A stretch of 64,000 nucleotides of DNA from Pseudomonadota bacterium (GCA_021851405.1 JAJZDW010000013.1:18114-82113); one strand, 5' to 3'; positions 33,047-44,097 are shown, numbered from the stretch's first letter. Notes: generated by a model not told the origin, from the sequence alone. Translations and numbers: made by a program.

Positions 33047-33409
33047 ATGATTCAGCCAGCTCATGAGGGATCGCAGGTCCAGAAGGGCACCAGTGGGCGT
33101 GGATTCGCGTCCATGAGTCAGGAACGGCAGCGGCAGATCGCCAGCATGGGCGGTAAAGCCGTGCCGGACGGGAAACGCAGCTTCTCCCAGAATCGCCGTC
33201 TTGCCGCCGAAGCCGGTCGCAAGGGCGGGCAGAGCGTTCCGGATGAGAAGCGCAGCTTCTCCCAGAACCGGCGCCTTGCCGCCGAGGCCGGCCGCAAGGG
33301 CGGGCAGAGCGTTCCGGATGAGAAGCGCAGCTTCTCGCAGAACCGCCAGCTCGCCGCCGAGGCCGGCCGCAAGGGCGGGCAGGCGAGCCACGCGGTGCAT
33401 CGCGACTGA
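33047..33409 (+). CDS. KGG-motif stress-induced protein with tandem repeats
   Basis: This 120-residue hydrophilic protein has one divergent and three near-identical KGG (PF10685, GsiB/YciG-like) repeats: SMGGKAVPDGKRSFSQ, then AAEAGRKGGQSVPDEKRSFSQ repeated. GRGFASMSQERQRQIASMGG is the usual opening. Such proteins are intrinsically disordered, desiccation- or stationary-phase-induced. A GGAGAG site precedes the ATG, and an ECF-like promoter lies upstream. The gene stands alone after the ccm operon. Exact duplication of the DNA repeats shows recent expansion. Confidence 0.88.
   Translation: MIQPAHEGSQVQKGTSGRGFASMSQERQRQIASMGGKAVPDGKRSFSQNRRLAAEAGRKGGQSVPDEKRSFSQNRRLAAEAGRKGGQSVPDEKRSFSQNRQLAAEAGRKGGQASHAVHRD
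33173..33397 (+). repeat. 75-bp tandem repeat, three units, inside the KGG gene
   Basis: Three consecutive 75-bp units encode 25 residues each (KRSFSQNRRLAAEAGRKGGQ plus SVPDE), starting at 33173, 33248 and 33323. Units one and two are almost identical in DNA; the third diverges at its end. Frame is kept, so unit number may vary between strains. Confidence 0.85.
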
Positions 33410-33701
33410 CGGGCGGCGGCCCGACGCGGCCGCCGCAGGCGGTCCTCGAACAGCGTCCTCGGCCTGAGCTCGCCGAGGACGCGTGAGGCGTGCACCCGTG
33501 ATCGCACGGAACACGCCGCGCACACGGTCCCGCTCGGTCCTGGAGGCCGGCCGAGCGATGAGAGGCGGGAGCGCGCCCGGGCCGCAGCGCCGGGCCGCGC
33601 TCCGATGCCCGACGGCGAGGCGCGACGGCTGTCACGCCACTGTCACATCGGCTCATTACCCTGCGGCGCGCTGTCGCAATACTGCAAAGATCGAGTGACT
33701 G

Positions 33702-35315
33702 ATGCGTGCCCATCGCCCGTTCGCGCGGCTTGCCGCGCTCCTTGCCGTCCTGCCCCTGCTCGCGCCTCTGGCGCATGCGCAGACGTCCGTGGTGCCGATC
33801 CGGCACGTGCTGCTGATCAGCGTCGATGGGCTCCACCAGGAGGATCTCGCCCGCTGCATCGCCGCCGGGACCTGTCCGCACCTCGCGGCCCTGGCCCGTC
33901 ACGGGGTCACCTACACCGACGCGATGACCACCCGACCGTCGGATTCCTTTCCGGGCATGATCGCCCAGGTGAGCGGCGGAACGCCGCGGGTCACGGGCGT
34001 CTACTACGACCATACCTTCGATCGGGCACTGTACCCGGCCGGCTCGCAGTGCCACGGTCCGCGCGGCGCGGTCGTGCGCCTCACCGGCAAGCTCGATCTC
34101 GAGGAGGCCCGCCTCGATGGGGGGAGCCCGCACGGGCTCGCCGGCAACAGCGCCGCGGCCATCGATCCGCAGCGCCTGCCCGAGCGGCTGCGGCACGGAC
34201 ACTGCGAGCCGCTCTGGCCGCACAATTACCTGCGCGTCAACACCGTGTTCGGTGTCCTGCATGCGCACGGCCTGCGCACCGCCTGGATCGACAAGCATCC
34301 GGCCTACGACATCTTGAACGGTCCGGGCCGCCCCGAGGAGGGTCCCGGGCGCAACATCGATGACTTCTACGCCCCCGAGGTGCATGCCATTCTCTCGCGC
34401 GCCAACCTCGCGCTCACCGGCCCGGGCGGCGCAGGACTGATCGATCCGCGGCACGCCTTTCAGGACTCGACCGCCGCGATCCAGCGCTACGACCGTCTGA
34501 AGGTGCGCGCACTGATCCATGAAATCGACGGCTTCGATCACACCGGCACCCGGCGCGTCGGCACCCCGGCGCTGTTCGGCATGGACTTCCAGGCCGTCAA
34601 CGTGGCGCAGAAGCGCCCCTCGGGGGGCTATCTCGCCCCGGGTGCCGTGCCGAGCGCGAAGCTCACCGCCGCCCTCGCATTCGTCGATCGCTCGATCGGT
34701 CGGATGGTCGCGGCGCTGCGCCGTCGCGGGCTCGCCGCCTCGACCGTGCTCATCGTCAGTGCCAAGAGCGGCAACACGCCGCTCGAGCGCTCGGAGGTGA
34801 AGATCATCTCCGACCGCACGGTGCTCACGCCCGCGCTCGACACGCTCGGCGCGGCGAACCGCTTCCACGTCGCCGATGACGTGCTGCTCGAGTGGCTGAC
34901 CCCGGCCTACCGCGGGCGCGTGCGGCAGGTGATCGCGAGCCTGATCGCCCAGCAGGCCGCCGGCACCGACCTCGGCATCGGCACGTTCTACAGCGGTCCT
35001 CAGCTCGATGCGCTCTTTGGCAATCCGCGCACCGACTCGCGCGCGCCAGACTTCATTCTCGAGCCGCGCGCGGGGGTCATCTACGCCAACCACGTCGGCA
35101 AGATCGCCGAGCACGGTGGGTTCCATCAGGACGACCGGCACGTCGCGCTGCTCGTGGCGAACCCGCAGCTGAAGCCCGGAACCTTCTTCGGCGCGGTGCG
35201 CACCGTGCAGATCGCGCCCACGATCCTGCGCCTGCTCGGGCTGCGCCCGCAGCTCCTGCAGGCCGTGCGGCGCGAGGGCACCCGAGCGCTGCCGGCGCTC
35301 ACATTGCGCCGTTGA
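33702..35315 (+). CDS. Secreted alkaline-phosphatase-superfamily phosphodiesterase
   Basis: This 537-residue protein has a Sec signal (cleavage near AHAQ) and an alkaline phosphatase / nucleotide pyrophosphatase-like core: VLLISVDGLHQEDLARC with the metal-binding Asp, then TRPSDSFPGMIAQVSGGTP with the Ser/Thr nucleophile region, and later NHVGKIAEHGGFHQDDRHVALLVAN with His/Asp metal ligands. It would hydrolyse phosphodiester or phosphoryl ester bonds in the periplasm or outside; substrate unknown. The ending IAPTILRLLGL is a family trademark. The thi promoter overlaps its stop codon, so the two transcription units abut. Confidence 0.85.
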   Translation: MRAHRPFARLAALLAVLPLLAPLAHAQTSVVPIRHVLLISVDGLHQEDLARCIAAGTCPHLAALARHGVTYTDAMTTRPSDSFPGMIAQVSGGTPRVTGVYYDHTFDRALYPAGSQCHGPRGAVVRLTGKLDLEEARLDGGSPHGLAGNSAAAIDPQRLPERLRHGHCEPLWPHNYLRVNTVFGVLHAHGLRTAWIDKHPAYDILNGPGRPEEGPGRNIDDFYAPEVHAILSRANLALTGPGGAGLIDPRHAFQDSTAAIQRYDRLKVRALIHEIDGFDHTGTRRVGTPALFGMDFQAVNVAQKRPSGGYLAPGAVPSAKLTAALAFVDRSIGRMVAALRRRGLAASTVLIVSAKSGNTPLERSEVKIISDRTVLTPALDTLGAANRFHVADDVLLEWLTPAYRGRVRQVIASLIAQQAAGTDLGIGTFYSGPQLDALFGNPRTDSRAPDFILEPRAGVIYANHVGKIAEHGGFHQDDRHVALLVANPQLKPGTFFGAVRTVQIAPTILRLLGLRPQLLQAVRREGTRALPALTLRR

Positions 35316-35340
35316 CCGGTAGGCGGCACCGTACTATCGT
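35312..35340 (+). promoter_or_regulatory. Candidate thiC operon promoter
   Basis: TTGACC and TATCGT are 17 bases apart, upstream of the TPP riboswitch; the -35 overlaps the end of the preceding phosphodiesterase gene. Spacing is ideal, hexamer match is moderate. Confidence 0.45.
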
Positions 35341-35349
35341 CGCTCGCGT

Positions 35350-37317
<1,968 letters not shown>

Positions 37318-37320
37318 ACC

Positions 37321-38307
37321 ATGCACGCCACGATCATCGGTGCGGGGGTGGCGGGCCTCGCCTGCGCGGTGGAGCTCGCCGAGCGGGGCGCGAGCGTCGA
37401 GGTCCTCGAGCGCGCCGCGAGCCTCGAGCGGGCCGGCTGTTCCTGGTTCGCCGGCGGGATGCTCGCGCCCTGGTGCGAGCGCGTCAGTTCCCCGGCGCAC
37501 ATCGTAGCGCTCGGCGATGAGGGCTTTGCCTGGTGGGCCGAGCGCTACCCGGCCATGGTGCGTCGCGGCACGCTGGTGCTGGCGCATGCGCGCGACACGG
37601 CGGAGCTGAAGCAGTTCGCGCGGCGCACCGAGCATTACCAGTGGCTCGATGCGGCGGGCATCGCGGCCCTCGAGCCGGATCTGGAGGATCGGTTCGAGCA
37701 CGGCCTGTTCTTCCCGGAAGAGGCGTACATCGATCCGCGTGCGGCGCTGGCGGCGCTCGCCGAGCGGCTCACCGGACTCGGCGGCACGGTCCGCTTCGGC
37801 GCCGAGACGCCGCCGGCAGAGGCTGAGGAAGGCCACTGCGTCATCGACTGCACCGGACTCGGGGCACGCGCGGTGCTCACCGACCTGCGTGGGGTCAAAG
37901 GCGAGATGCTGCACGTGCAGGCGCCGGACGTGACGTTGACACGCACCATCCGCGTGTTGCATCCGCGCACGCCGGTGTACATCGTGCCGCGCGGGGAGGG
38001 TCGTTACATGATCGGGGCGACCATGATCGAGAGCGATCAGGCGAGTCGCATCTCGGCGCGCGCCATGCTCGAGCTGCTGGGCGCCGCCTACGCGCTGCAC
38101 CCGGCGTTCGGCGAGGCGGAGATCGTGGAGATCGGCACCGGCGTCCGCCCGGCCTTCCCCGACAACTTGCCGCGGCTGACGCGCCGCAACGGGACGCTGT
38201 ACGTCAACGGTCTGTTCCGGCACGGGTTCCTGGCCGCCCCGGCGCTGGCGCGCCGGGCCGCGGAGTTCGTGCTCGAGGGACGCGAGGCCCCGGAGGTGAT
38301 GCAGTGA
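37321..38307 (+). CDS. thiO: ThiO, FAD-dependent glycine oxidase
   Basis: This 328-residue DAO-family flavoprotein has the dinucleotide motif IIGAGVAGLACAVELAERG, GCSWFAGGMLAPW, ARAVLTDLRGVKGEMLHV and NGLFRHGFLAAPALARR. ThiO makes iminoglycine, the glycine-derived atoms of the thiazole, using oxygen. This implies an aerobic thiazole route instead of ThiH. It starts three bases after thiC and overlaps the thiS start. Confidence 0.9.
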   Translation: MHATIIGAGVAGLACAVELAERGASVEVLERAASLERAGCSWFAGGMLAPWCERVSSPAHIVALGDEGFAWWAERYPAMVRRGTLVLAHARDTAELKQFARRTEHYQWLDAAGIAALEPDLEDRFEHGLFFPEEAYIDPRAALAALAERLTGLGGTVRFGAETPPAEAEEGHCVIDCTGLGARAVLTDLRGVKGEMLHVQAPDVTLTRTIRVLHPRTPVYIVPRGEGRYMIGATMIESDQASRISARAMLELLGAAYALHPAFGEAEIVEIGTGVRPAFPDNLPRLTRRNGTLYVNGLFRHGFLAAPALARRAAEFVLEGREAPEVMQ

Positions 38308-38501
38308 ACCTGCAGGTGAACGGCGAGTGGCGCGAGGTACGCGCCGGGGATCTCGCCGCGGCGCTCGCCGAGCTCGGGTTCGCCGACGCGGTGCTCGCCA
38401 CGGCGGTGAACGGCCAGTTCGTGCCGGCACCCGAGCGCGGCGCGGCGGCGCTCGCCGAGGGCGATCGGCTCGAGATCCTCGCGCCCATGCAAGGAGGGTG
38501 A
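38304..38501 (+). CDS. thiS: ThiS, sulfur-carrier protein
   Basis: This 65-residue ubiquitin-like protein starts at GTG 38304 overlapping the thiO stop and ends in the GG tail (LEILAPMQGG) that is adenylated by ThiF and thiocarboxylated. LQVNGEWREV and VLATAVNGQFVP are typical. It donates sulfur to ThiG. Confidence 0.93.
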   Translation: MNLQVNGEWREVRAGDLAAALAELGFADAVLATAVNGQFVPAPERGAAALAEGDRLEILAPMQGG

Positions 38502-39275
38502 ATGTTCACGCTCTATGACGTGCCGGTGCGCTCCCGGCTGTTGCTCGGGACCGCCCGCTACCCCTCGCCGGCGATTCTCACCGAGGCGGTGCAGGCGAGC
38601 GGCACCGAGGTGGTGACGGTCTCTTTGCGGCGCGAGGCCGCCGGGGAGCGGGCCGGGCAGGCGTTCTGGTCGTTGGTGCGTGAGCTCGGCGTGCGCGTGC
38701 TGCCCAACACCGCCGGCTGCCACACCGTGAAGGAAGCCGTCACCACCGCGCACATGGCGCGCGAGGTGTTCGGCACTCGCTGGGTGAAGCTCGAGGTGAT
38801 CGGCGAGGAGGACACGCTGCAGCCGGATGTGTTCGGGCTCGTCGAGGCCGCGCGCATTCTGTGCGCGGAGGACTTCGAGGTGTTTCCGTACACCACCGAG
38901 GATCTCACCGTGGCCGAGCGGCTGCTCGCGGCCGGCTGCCGGGTGCTGATGCCCTGGGGCTCACCGATCGGCTCCGGTCACGGTTTGAACAACCTGTTCG
39001 GCTTGAAGGCGCTGCGCGCGCGCTTTGCCCAGGTGCCGCTCATCATCGATGCGGGCATCGGGGTGCCCTCGCATGCCGCGCAGGCGCTCGAGCTCGGCTT
39101 CGATGCGGTGTTGATCAATACCGCGGTCTCGCAGGCCGCCGATCCGGCCCGTATGGCCGGCGCGTTCGCGCAGGCGGTGATCGCCGGGCGCGAGGGGTTT
39201 CTCGCCGGCCCGATCGAGCCGCGCGACATGGCCGTGCCCTCGAGCCCGGTGGTGGGCACCGCGCTGCTGCGCTGA
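38502..39275 (+). CDS. thiG: ThiG, thiazole synthase
   Basis: This 257-residue TIM-barrel enzyme joins deoxyxylulose phosphate, iminoglycine and ThiS sulfur into the thiazole. Motifs include [40 protein letters not shown] (with the Schiff-base Lys), [13 protein letters not shown] and [28 protein letters not shown] precedes the ATG. Stop overlaps the thiE start. Confidence 0.95.
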   Translation: MFTLYDVPVRSRLLLGTARYPSPAILTEAVQASGTEVVTVSLRREAAGERAGQAFWSLVRELGVRVLPNTAGCHTVKEAVTTAHMAREVFGTRWVKLEVIGEEDTLQPDVFGLVEAARILCAEDFEVFPYTTEDLTVAERLLAAGCRVLMPWGSPIGSGHGLNNLFGLKALRARFAQVPLIIDAGIGVPSHAAQALELGFDAVLINTAVSQAADPARMAGAFAQAVIAGREGFLAGPIEPRDMAVPSSPVVGTALLR

Positions 39276-39874
39276 TGCTCGCACGCGTCTATCCGGTCGT
39301 GGAGAGTGCGCAGTGGGTGGCGCGGCTCCTGCCCTGCGGGGTGCGGCTGATTCAGCTGCGCATCAAGGATCCGCACGCGCCGCTGCGCGAGCAGATCCGC
39401 TCGGCGCGCGCGCTCTGCGCGCGCGTCGGTGCGCAGCTCGTGGTCAACGACTACTGGCAGCTCGCCCTCGAGGAGGGCTGCGATTACGTGCATCTCGGTC
39501 AGGGCGATCTCGACGGTGCGGATGTCCCGGCGCTGCGCCGCGCCGGCGTGCGTCTTGGCATCAGCACGCACGATGAGCACGAGCTCGAGCGCGCACTCGC
39601 GCTCGAGCCGCAGTATGTGGCGCTGGGGCCGATCTATCCGACGCTGCTGAAGGTGATGCCATTCGCGCCGCAGGGCGTGAGCCGCATCGGGGAGTGGAAG
39701 CGGCGCATCGGATCGTGCCCGCTGGTGGCGATCGGCGGACTGACGCTCGAGCGGCTGGCCGGCGTGTTTGCCGCCGGGGCCGACTCGGCCGCGGTGGTGA
39801 ACGACATCGTGCGCCACCCCGATCCCGAGGCACGCATGCGCGCGTGGGTGGCGGCGGGCGAGGGGGCCGCGTGA
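39275..39874 (+). CDS. thiE: ThiE, thiamine-phosphate synthase
   Basis: This 199-residue TIM-barrel protein couples HMP-PP to thiazole phosphate. LIQLRIKD, VVNDYWQLALEEGCDYVHLGQGDL, LGISTHDEHELERAL, YVALGPIYPT and VAIGGLTLERL are recognisable ThiE blocks. It starts at ATG 39275 (TGATG overlap with thiG) in a different frame from the tracked longer ORF. It overlaps the next gene's GTG start. Slightly shorter than average, all active-site blocks present. Confidence 0.9.
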   Translation: MLARVYPVVESAQWVARLLPCGVRLIQLRIKDPHAPLREQIRSARALCARVGAQLVVNDYWQLALEEGCDYVHLGQGDLDGADVPALRRAGVRLGISTHDEHELERALALEPQYVALGPIYPTLLKVMPFAPQGVSRIGEWKRRIGSCPLVAIGGLTLERLAGVFAAGADSAAVVNDIVRHPDPEARMRAWVAAGEGAA

Positions 39875-40839
39875 GCGAGCGCTATGCGCGCCAGAGCGTG
39901 CTGCCGCAGGTGGGGGCGGCCGGGCAGGCGCGCCTGGCGGCCGCCCGGGTGCTCGTCGCCGGTGCCGGCGGACTCGGCTGCGTCGTGTTGGAATACCTCT
40001 GCGCCGCGGGGGTCGGGCAGATCGAGGTCCTCGATCCGGATCAGGTGGAGCTGTCGAATCTGCACCGCCAGCCCCTCTACCGGATGAGCGATCTCGGCGC
40101 GCCGAAGGCGAGCGTCGCGGCCGCGAGCCTCACAGCGCTGAACCCCGAGGTGTCGATCCGCGGGGTCATCGAGCGGCTCACGCCCCGCAATGCGGCCGAA
40201 TGGTGTGCCCGCGCCGACGTGGTGGTCGATGCAGCCGACAGCCTCGCGCTCACCTACATCCTCAGCGATGAGTGTCATCGCCGTGGCACGGCCCTGATCA
40301 GCGCCTCGGTGCTCGGTCTGGCCGGCTATGCGGGGGTGTTCTGCGGCGGCGCGCCGAGTTATCGCGCGGTGTTTCCGCACATGCCGCAGACCGCCGGCTC
40401 CTGCGCGGCGAACGGAGTGCTCGGCAGCGCGGTCGGGGTGCTCGGGGCCCTGCAAGCGCACCTGACGCTCGCGTATCTGCTGCAGCTCGCCCCCTCGGTA
40501 CTCGGGCGGTTGGTCAGTGTCGATCTGGCCACGCTGCGCTTTGGCGGGTTCAGCTTTGCCCGTGCGAGTGAGCCGGCCGAGCCGCAGTTGCGCTTCATCG
40601 CCCCTGAAGAGGTGCGCCCGAGCGACCTGGTGATCGATCTGCGCAGTCTGGAGGAGACGCCGGTGTCGCCCCTTGCGCAGGCGCGACGCCTGTCGGTCGA
40701 GGCGCTCGGCGAGCAGCCGCTGCCCGACGCGGACCGGGTCGTGTTGTGTTGTCGCTCCGGGATCCGCGCCTGGCAGGCCGGCCGCAGGCTGCTGGCGCGC
40801 CGGAGCGGTGAGGTCGTCCTGGTCGCGTTCGGAGCGTAA
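39871..40839 (+). CDS. thiF: ThiF-like E1 adenylyltransferase with C-terminal rhodanese-like domain
   Basis: This 322-residue protein starts at GTG 39871 over the thiE stop. The E1 domain has VLVAGAGGLGC, DPDQVELSNLHRQ and DAADSLALTYILSDECHRRG, with SCAANGVLGSAVG as the conserved cysteine segment. The paired CxxC zinc motifs common in ThiF/MoeB are absent (GGAPSYRAVFP stands where CYRC-like residues usually are). The last 75 residues form a small rhodanese-like domain with VVLCCRSGIRA. It would adenylate ThiS and may itself deliver persulfide sulfur. Similar MoeZ-type fusions exist. Confidence 0.88.
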   Translation: MSERYARQSVLPQVGAAGQARLAAARVLVAGAGGLGCVVLEYLCAAGVGQIEVLDPDQVELSNLHRQPLYRMSDLGAPKASVAAASLTALNPEVSIRGVIERLTPRNAAEWCARADVVVDAADSLALTYILSDECHRRGTALISASVLGLAGYAGVFCGGAPSYRAVFPHMPQTAGSCAANGVLGSAVGVLGALQAHLTLAYLLQLAPSVLGRLVSVDLATLRFGGFSFARASEPAEPQLRFIAPEEVRPSDLVIDLRSLEETPVSPLAQARRLSVEALGEQPLPDADRVVLCCRSGIRAWQAGRRLLARRSGEVVLVAFGA

Positions 40840-40843
40840 CGGC

Positions 40844-41650
40844 ATGGGTCGACGTCCCGCGGTGCTGGTGATTGCCGGGTCGGACAGCAGCGGCGGGGCG
40901 GGTCTTGCCCGCGACGTGCGCACGCTCGAGCTCGTGGGCGCCGATGCACTCTGCGCGCTCACGGCGGTGACGGCCCAGACTGATGCGCGGGTGCTCGGGG
41001 TGTACCCGGTGCCGCCGGCGCAGGTGCGCGCCCAGATCGAGGCGGCGTTCGCGACGCGACCCATCGGGGCGGTGAAGATCGGCATGCTGGTGGATCGCGC
41101 CACGCTCGAGGCGGTCGCCGATGCGCTGCAGCAGGCCCCGGCCGTCCCCCTCGTGCTCGATCCGGTGCTGCACGCCTCCTCGGGCGCCGCGCTGCTCGAG
41201 GATCCGGGTTTCGAGCGGCTGCGCGCACGACTGTTGCCACGGACCACCGTGCTGACGCCCAACATCCCAGAGGCGGCCGCGTTGTGCGCCGACGGGATCC
41301 TCGACGCAGCGCCTGACGCGGCGCGGTTGATCGACTGGGGCCGCAGACTGCTGGCGCAGGGGCCGCAGGCGGTGCTCATCAAGGGCGGACATGCCGAGGG
41401 GGCCGAGGCGGCGGATCTGCTCGTGCGCCCCGGGGCCGAGCCGGTGTGGCTGTCCGGGGCACGGTTCGCCGTCGGACGGCGCGGCACGGGCTGCGCGCTC
41501 GCCTCGGCACTGGCCGCAGCGCTCGCCGCGGGGGCGGATCTCGAGACGGCCTGTCGACGCGCACGCGCGCACGTGCGCTCGCTCCTGGAGGCGCGGCAGG
41601 GCGAGGTTCCGCCGGCCGCGGTCACCCACCCGGCTGCGGCGCACCCGTGA
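40844..41650 (+). CDS. thiD: ThiD, HMP/HMP-phosphate kinase
   Basis: This 268-residue ribokinase-like enzyme phosphorylates HMP and HMP-P. AGSDSSGGAGLARDVRTLE, AVTAQTDARVLGV, VLDPVLHASSG, LTPNIPEAAALC, LIKGGHAEG and GTGCALASALAAALAAG cover substrate and ATP sites. Start ATG 40844; the tracked longer ORF begins upstream in thiF. Ends the thi operon. Confidence 0.93.
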   Translation: MGRRPAVLVIAGSDSSGGAGLARDVRTLELVGADALCALTAVTAQTDARVLGVYPVPPAQVRAQIEAAFATRPIGAVKIGMLVDRATLEAVADALQQAPAVPLVLDPVLHASSGAALLEDPGFERLRARLLPRTTVLTPNIPEAAALCADGILDAAPDAARLIDWGRRLLAQGPQAVLIKGGHAEGAEAADLLVRPGAEPVWLSGARFAVGRRGTGCALASALAAALAAGADLETACRRARAHVRSLLEARQGEVPPAAVTHPAAAHP

Positions 41651-41982
41651 GCCACGCGGCGCGCCACCGCGCCTGGGGGCCTGAGCGGAGCGCGGCCGGC
41701 GGGGGGTGCCGCGATGAGCTGGGGCGTCATCCGGGGAGCGCAGAGCCCCGCCGTCTCGGCTCGGGCTCGGCCTGGCGATTCACGCCCCCCGCTCAATGCC
41801 CTCAGGGGGTGCGGTGCGCACGCCGGGCCCGAGCGGATTCGGCGGCGCTGCGGCCCGCGGAGGGCGGACCTTGTGCGCGCCCCGGGACGACCCCATATCC
41901 TCGCCGTGGCCTGCGGGCACCACAGGGTGTCGGTGGGTTGCGCTCCCCGGACCCTGTCGGTCCGCCATTGAGACGACGCAAC
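41651..41982. other. Intergenic region after thiD
   Basis: A 332-base gap without a supportable gene. Short ORFs here are GC-skew artefacts. No clear terminator stem or promoter pair is visible; promoter elements for the following gene probably lie in its last 60 bases. Confidence 0.5.
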
Positions 41983-42837
41983 ATGATGTCAACGCGATTT
42001 CGACTGCCGCTCGGGGTATGCCTGGCGCTGATCTCGGGCGTGGCGCTCGCCGCCGAGCCCAGTGCGCACCAGATCTACCTCGCGGTCCGCTCCGGCAACA
42101 TCGCCCAGGCCCAGCAGATGGTCGCCCAGGTGGTCAAGGATCATCCTACGAGCGCCAAGGCGCATTTCGTGGCGGCCGAGGTCCAGGCCCGGGCAGGGAA
42201 TTTCGGCCTGGCCCGCAGCCAGCTCGCGCAGGCCCAGGCGCTCGCGCCGGGACTGCCGTTCGCCAATGCGCGGGCGGTCGCTGAGCTCCAGGGTGAGCTC
42301 GGCATCAGTCGTGGGCGGGCGCGCGCCACGCGCAGCGGACACTCGGCGCACCTCGGCTGGGCGCTGCTGCTGATCGGCGGGGTGCTGGTGGTCTGGATGA
42401 TCGTGCGTCGACGCATGGCGGCGGCGGCCTATGGGAGTCCCTATGGCGGCGGGATGATGCCTGGCGGCATGGCCGCCCCACCGGGTGGGTATCCCCCCGG
42501 CGGGTATCCGCCGGGGAGCGTGCCTCCCGGGTACGGGCCCGGCTATGCGCCGGGGGGTTCCGGGCTGATGGGCAACGTGGCGTCGGGCCTCGCGATCGGC
42601 GCGGGGGTCGCGGCCGGTGAGGCGGTGGTCGGACATCTGCTCCAGGGCAACTCCGGTGGTGGCGGTGGGATCCTTCCGGACGCGGGTGCGGCACCGGCGT
42701 TCGACCCGCAGGCCAATGCGGATGCCGGCGGCAACAACTTCGGGCTGAACGATCCGGGTTCCTGGGATGACGGCAGCGGAGGCGGCGGTGGTGGCGGCTG
42801 GGACAGTGGTGGCGGCGGCGATGGCGGTTGGACCTGA
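41983..42837 (+). CDS. Membrane protein with signal peptide, repeat region and Gly/Pro-rich tail
   Basis: This 284-residue protein has a signal peptide (cleavage near ALAAEP), a TPR-like helical part (SAHQIYLAVRSGNIAQAQQMV, KAHFVAAEVQARAGNFGLARSQL), one membrane helix (LGWALLLIGGVLVVWMIV), a Pro/Gly linker (GGYPPGGYPPG), a glycine-zipper-like stretch GLMGNVASGLAIGAGVAAGEAVV, and a Gly/Ser/Asp/Trp tail ending GWT. Function is not known; the layout suggests an inner-membrane protein that projects a flexible tail. The glycine segment resembles that of the protein encoded at 44256-44657. Confidence 0.6.
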   Translation: MMSTRFRLPLGVCLALISGVALAAEPSAHQIYLAVRSGNIAQAQQMVAQVVKDHPTSAKAHFVAAEVQARAGNFGLARSQLAQAQALAPGLPFANARAVAELQGELGISRGRARATRSGHSAHLGWALLLIGGVLVVWMIVRRRMAAAAYGSPYGGGMMPGGMAAPPGGYPPGGYPPGSVPPGYGPGYAPGGSGLMGNVASGLAIGAGVAAGEAVVGHLLQGNSGGGGGILPDAGAAPAFDPQANADAGGNNFGLNDPGSWDDGSGGGGGGGWDSGGGGDGGWT

Positions 42838-42844
42838 CCGAGCG

Positions 42845-42869
42845 GTGAGGGCGCCTCAGGCGCCCTCAC
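42845..42869. terminator. Bidirectional terminator hairpin
   Basis: GTGAGGGCGCC and GGCGCCCTCAC pair perfectly (11 bp) around TCA. It lies between the convergent membrane-protein gene and antiporter gene, overlapping the antiporter stop codon. Confidence 0.65.
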
Positions 42870-44097
42870 GGTTCCAGCGCCGGACCAGTGGGCCGAGGGT
42901 GGTCGCCTGCACGAGGATGCTGAAGATCGCGATCCGGTAGGTTGCGGTCACGATCAGATTGCGGGCCGGCCCGACGGGCAGCGACAGCGCGAGTGCCACC
43001 GGCAGCGCACCGCGCAGTCCGGCCCAGGTCATGAGTTTCACGAAGTGTGGCTCGAACTTCAGGAACGGCCGTAGCAGTAGCGTCGGCAGGCCGACGCTCA
43101 CGAAGCGCGCCGCGAGGACGAGCGGTAGGGCCAGCGCCGCCGGGAGCAGATAGGTCTGCACCGTGCCGGCGAGCGCGGTGAGCTCCAACCCGACCAGACC
43201 GAACAGCAGCAGATTGAGCAGGTCATCGGTGAGCTGCCAGAACTGCAGCAGCCGCTCACGCGTCGCCGCGGCAATGGCGAAGGCGCGCCCGTCGCCGCCG
43301 ACGGCGAGCCCCATCACCACCGCGGCGATGGGCCCCGAGACCCCCAGAGCGAGCGCGGCGTCGTAGCCGGCTGTGGCGAGCGCCAGGGTGATGAGGATCT
43401 CCACCGCCGGGCTGTCCACGGTGCGCAGCAAGGCAACGCCCGCCCATCCCACCAGCGCCCCGAAGGCGAGACCGCCGATGACCTGGCGTGCAAAGAGCAT
43501 CGCGACGTGCCCGACGCTCGGAGCCTGCATGCCGCTCAGCCCGAGCAGCACGATGAACAGCACCACGCCGGTGCCGTCGTTGAAGAGCGCCTCCCCGGTG
43601 ATCTGGGTGAGCAGCGAGTGTGGGACCTGCGCCTTGCTGAGCAGCCCGAGCGCGGCGATCGGATCGGTCGGGGAGATCAGGGCGCCGAACAGCAGGCTCT
43701 CGCGCAGCGTCAGCGGCAGTGCGAGCAGGCGGGCGAGGCCGTAGAAGGCGCCGCCGACGAGCGCGGTGGAGATCAGCACGCCCACGGTGGCCAGCAGCAG
43801 CACCATCCCGCGCGCTCGGCGCAGGGCGAGCACATCGACGTGCAGACTGCCGGCAAAGAGCAGCAGCCCGAGCAGCCCGTGGAACACCAGGGCGGGGAAG
43901 TTCACCCCGCGGGCGACCTCACCGCCCCAGGCCGCCACCTGCGGCACGAACGGGCTGACGCCCACGGCACCCACCGACAGCAGCAGCGCCACCGCGGTGA
44001 TGCCGATCGAATCGGGCAGGTGCACCAGCTTGTGATTGGCGTAGGCACTGAGGGCGACCACCGCGATCACCGCCGAGATCAGCGTGAAAATCGGCAT
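42856..44097 (-). CDS. CPA1-family Na+/H+ (cation/proton) antiporter
   Basis: This 413-residue protein has about 12 membrane helices and the NhaP/CPA1 motifs SPTDPIAALGLLSKA and GEALFNDGTGVVLFIVLLG, which carry the ion-binding Asp residues, then LVGLELTALAGTVQ. It exchanges cytoplasmic Na+ or K+ for protons and helps pH or salt balance. It lacks a long C-terminal cytoplasmic regulatory domain. The stop codon is within the shared hairpin terminator. Confidence 0.88.
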   Translation of the reverse strand: MPIFTLISAVIAVVALSAYANHKLVHLPDSIGITAVALLLSVGAVGVSPFVPQVAAWGGEVARGVNFPALVFHGLLGLLLFAGSLHVDVLALRRARGMVLLLATVGVLISTALVGGAFYGLARLLALPLTLRESLLFGALISPTDPIAALGLLSKAQVPHSLLTQITGEALFNDGTGVVLFIVLLGLSGMQAPSVGHVAMLFARQVIGGLAFGALVGWAGVALLRTVDSPAVEILITLALATAGYDAALALGVSGPIAAVVMGLAVGGDGRAFAIAAATRERLLQFWQLTDDLLNLLLFGLVGLELTALAGTVQTYLLPAALALPLVLAARFVSVGLPTLLLRPFLKFEPHFVKLMTWAGLRGALPVALALSLPVGPARNLIVTATYRIAIFSILVQATTLGPLVRRWNREGA

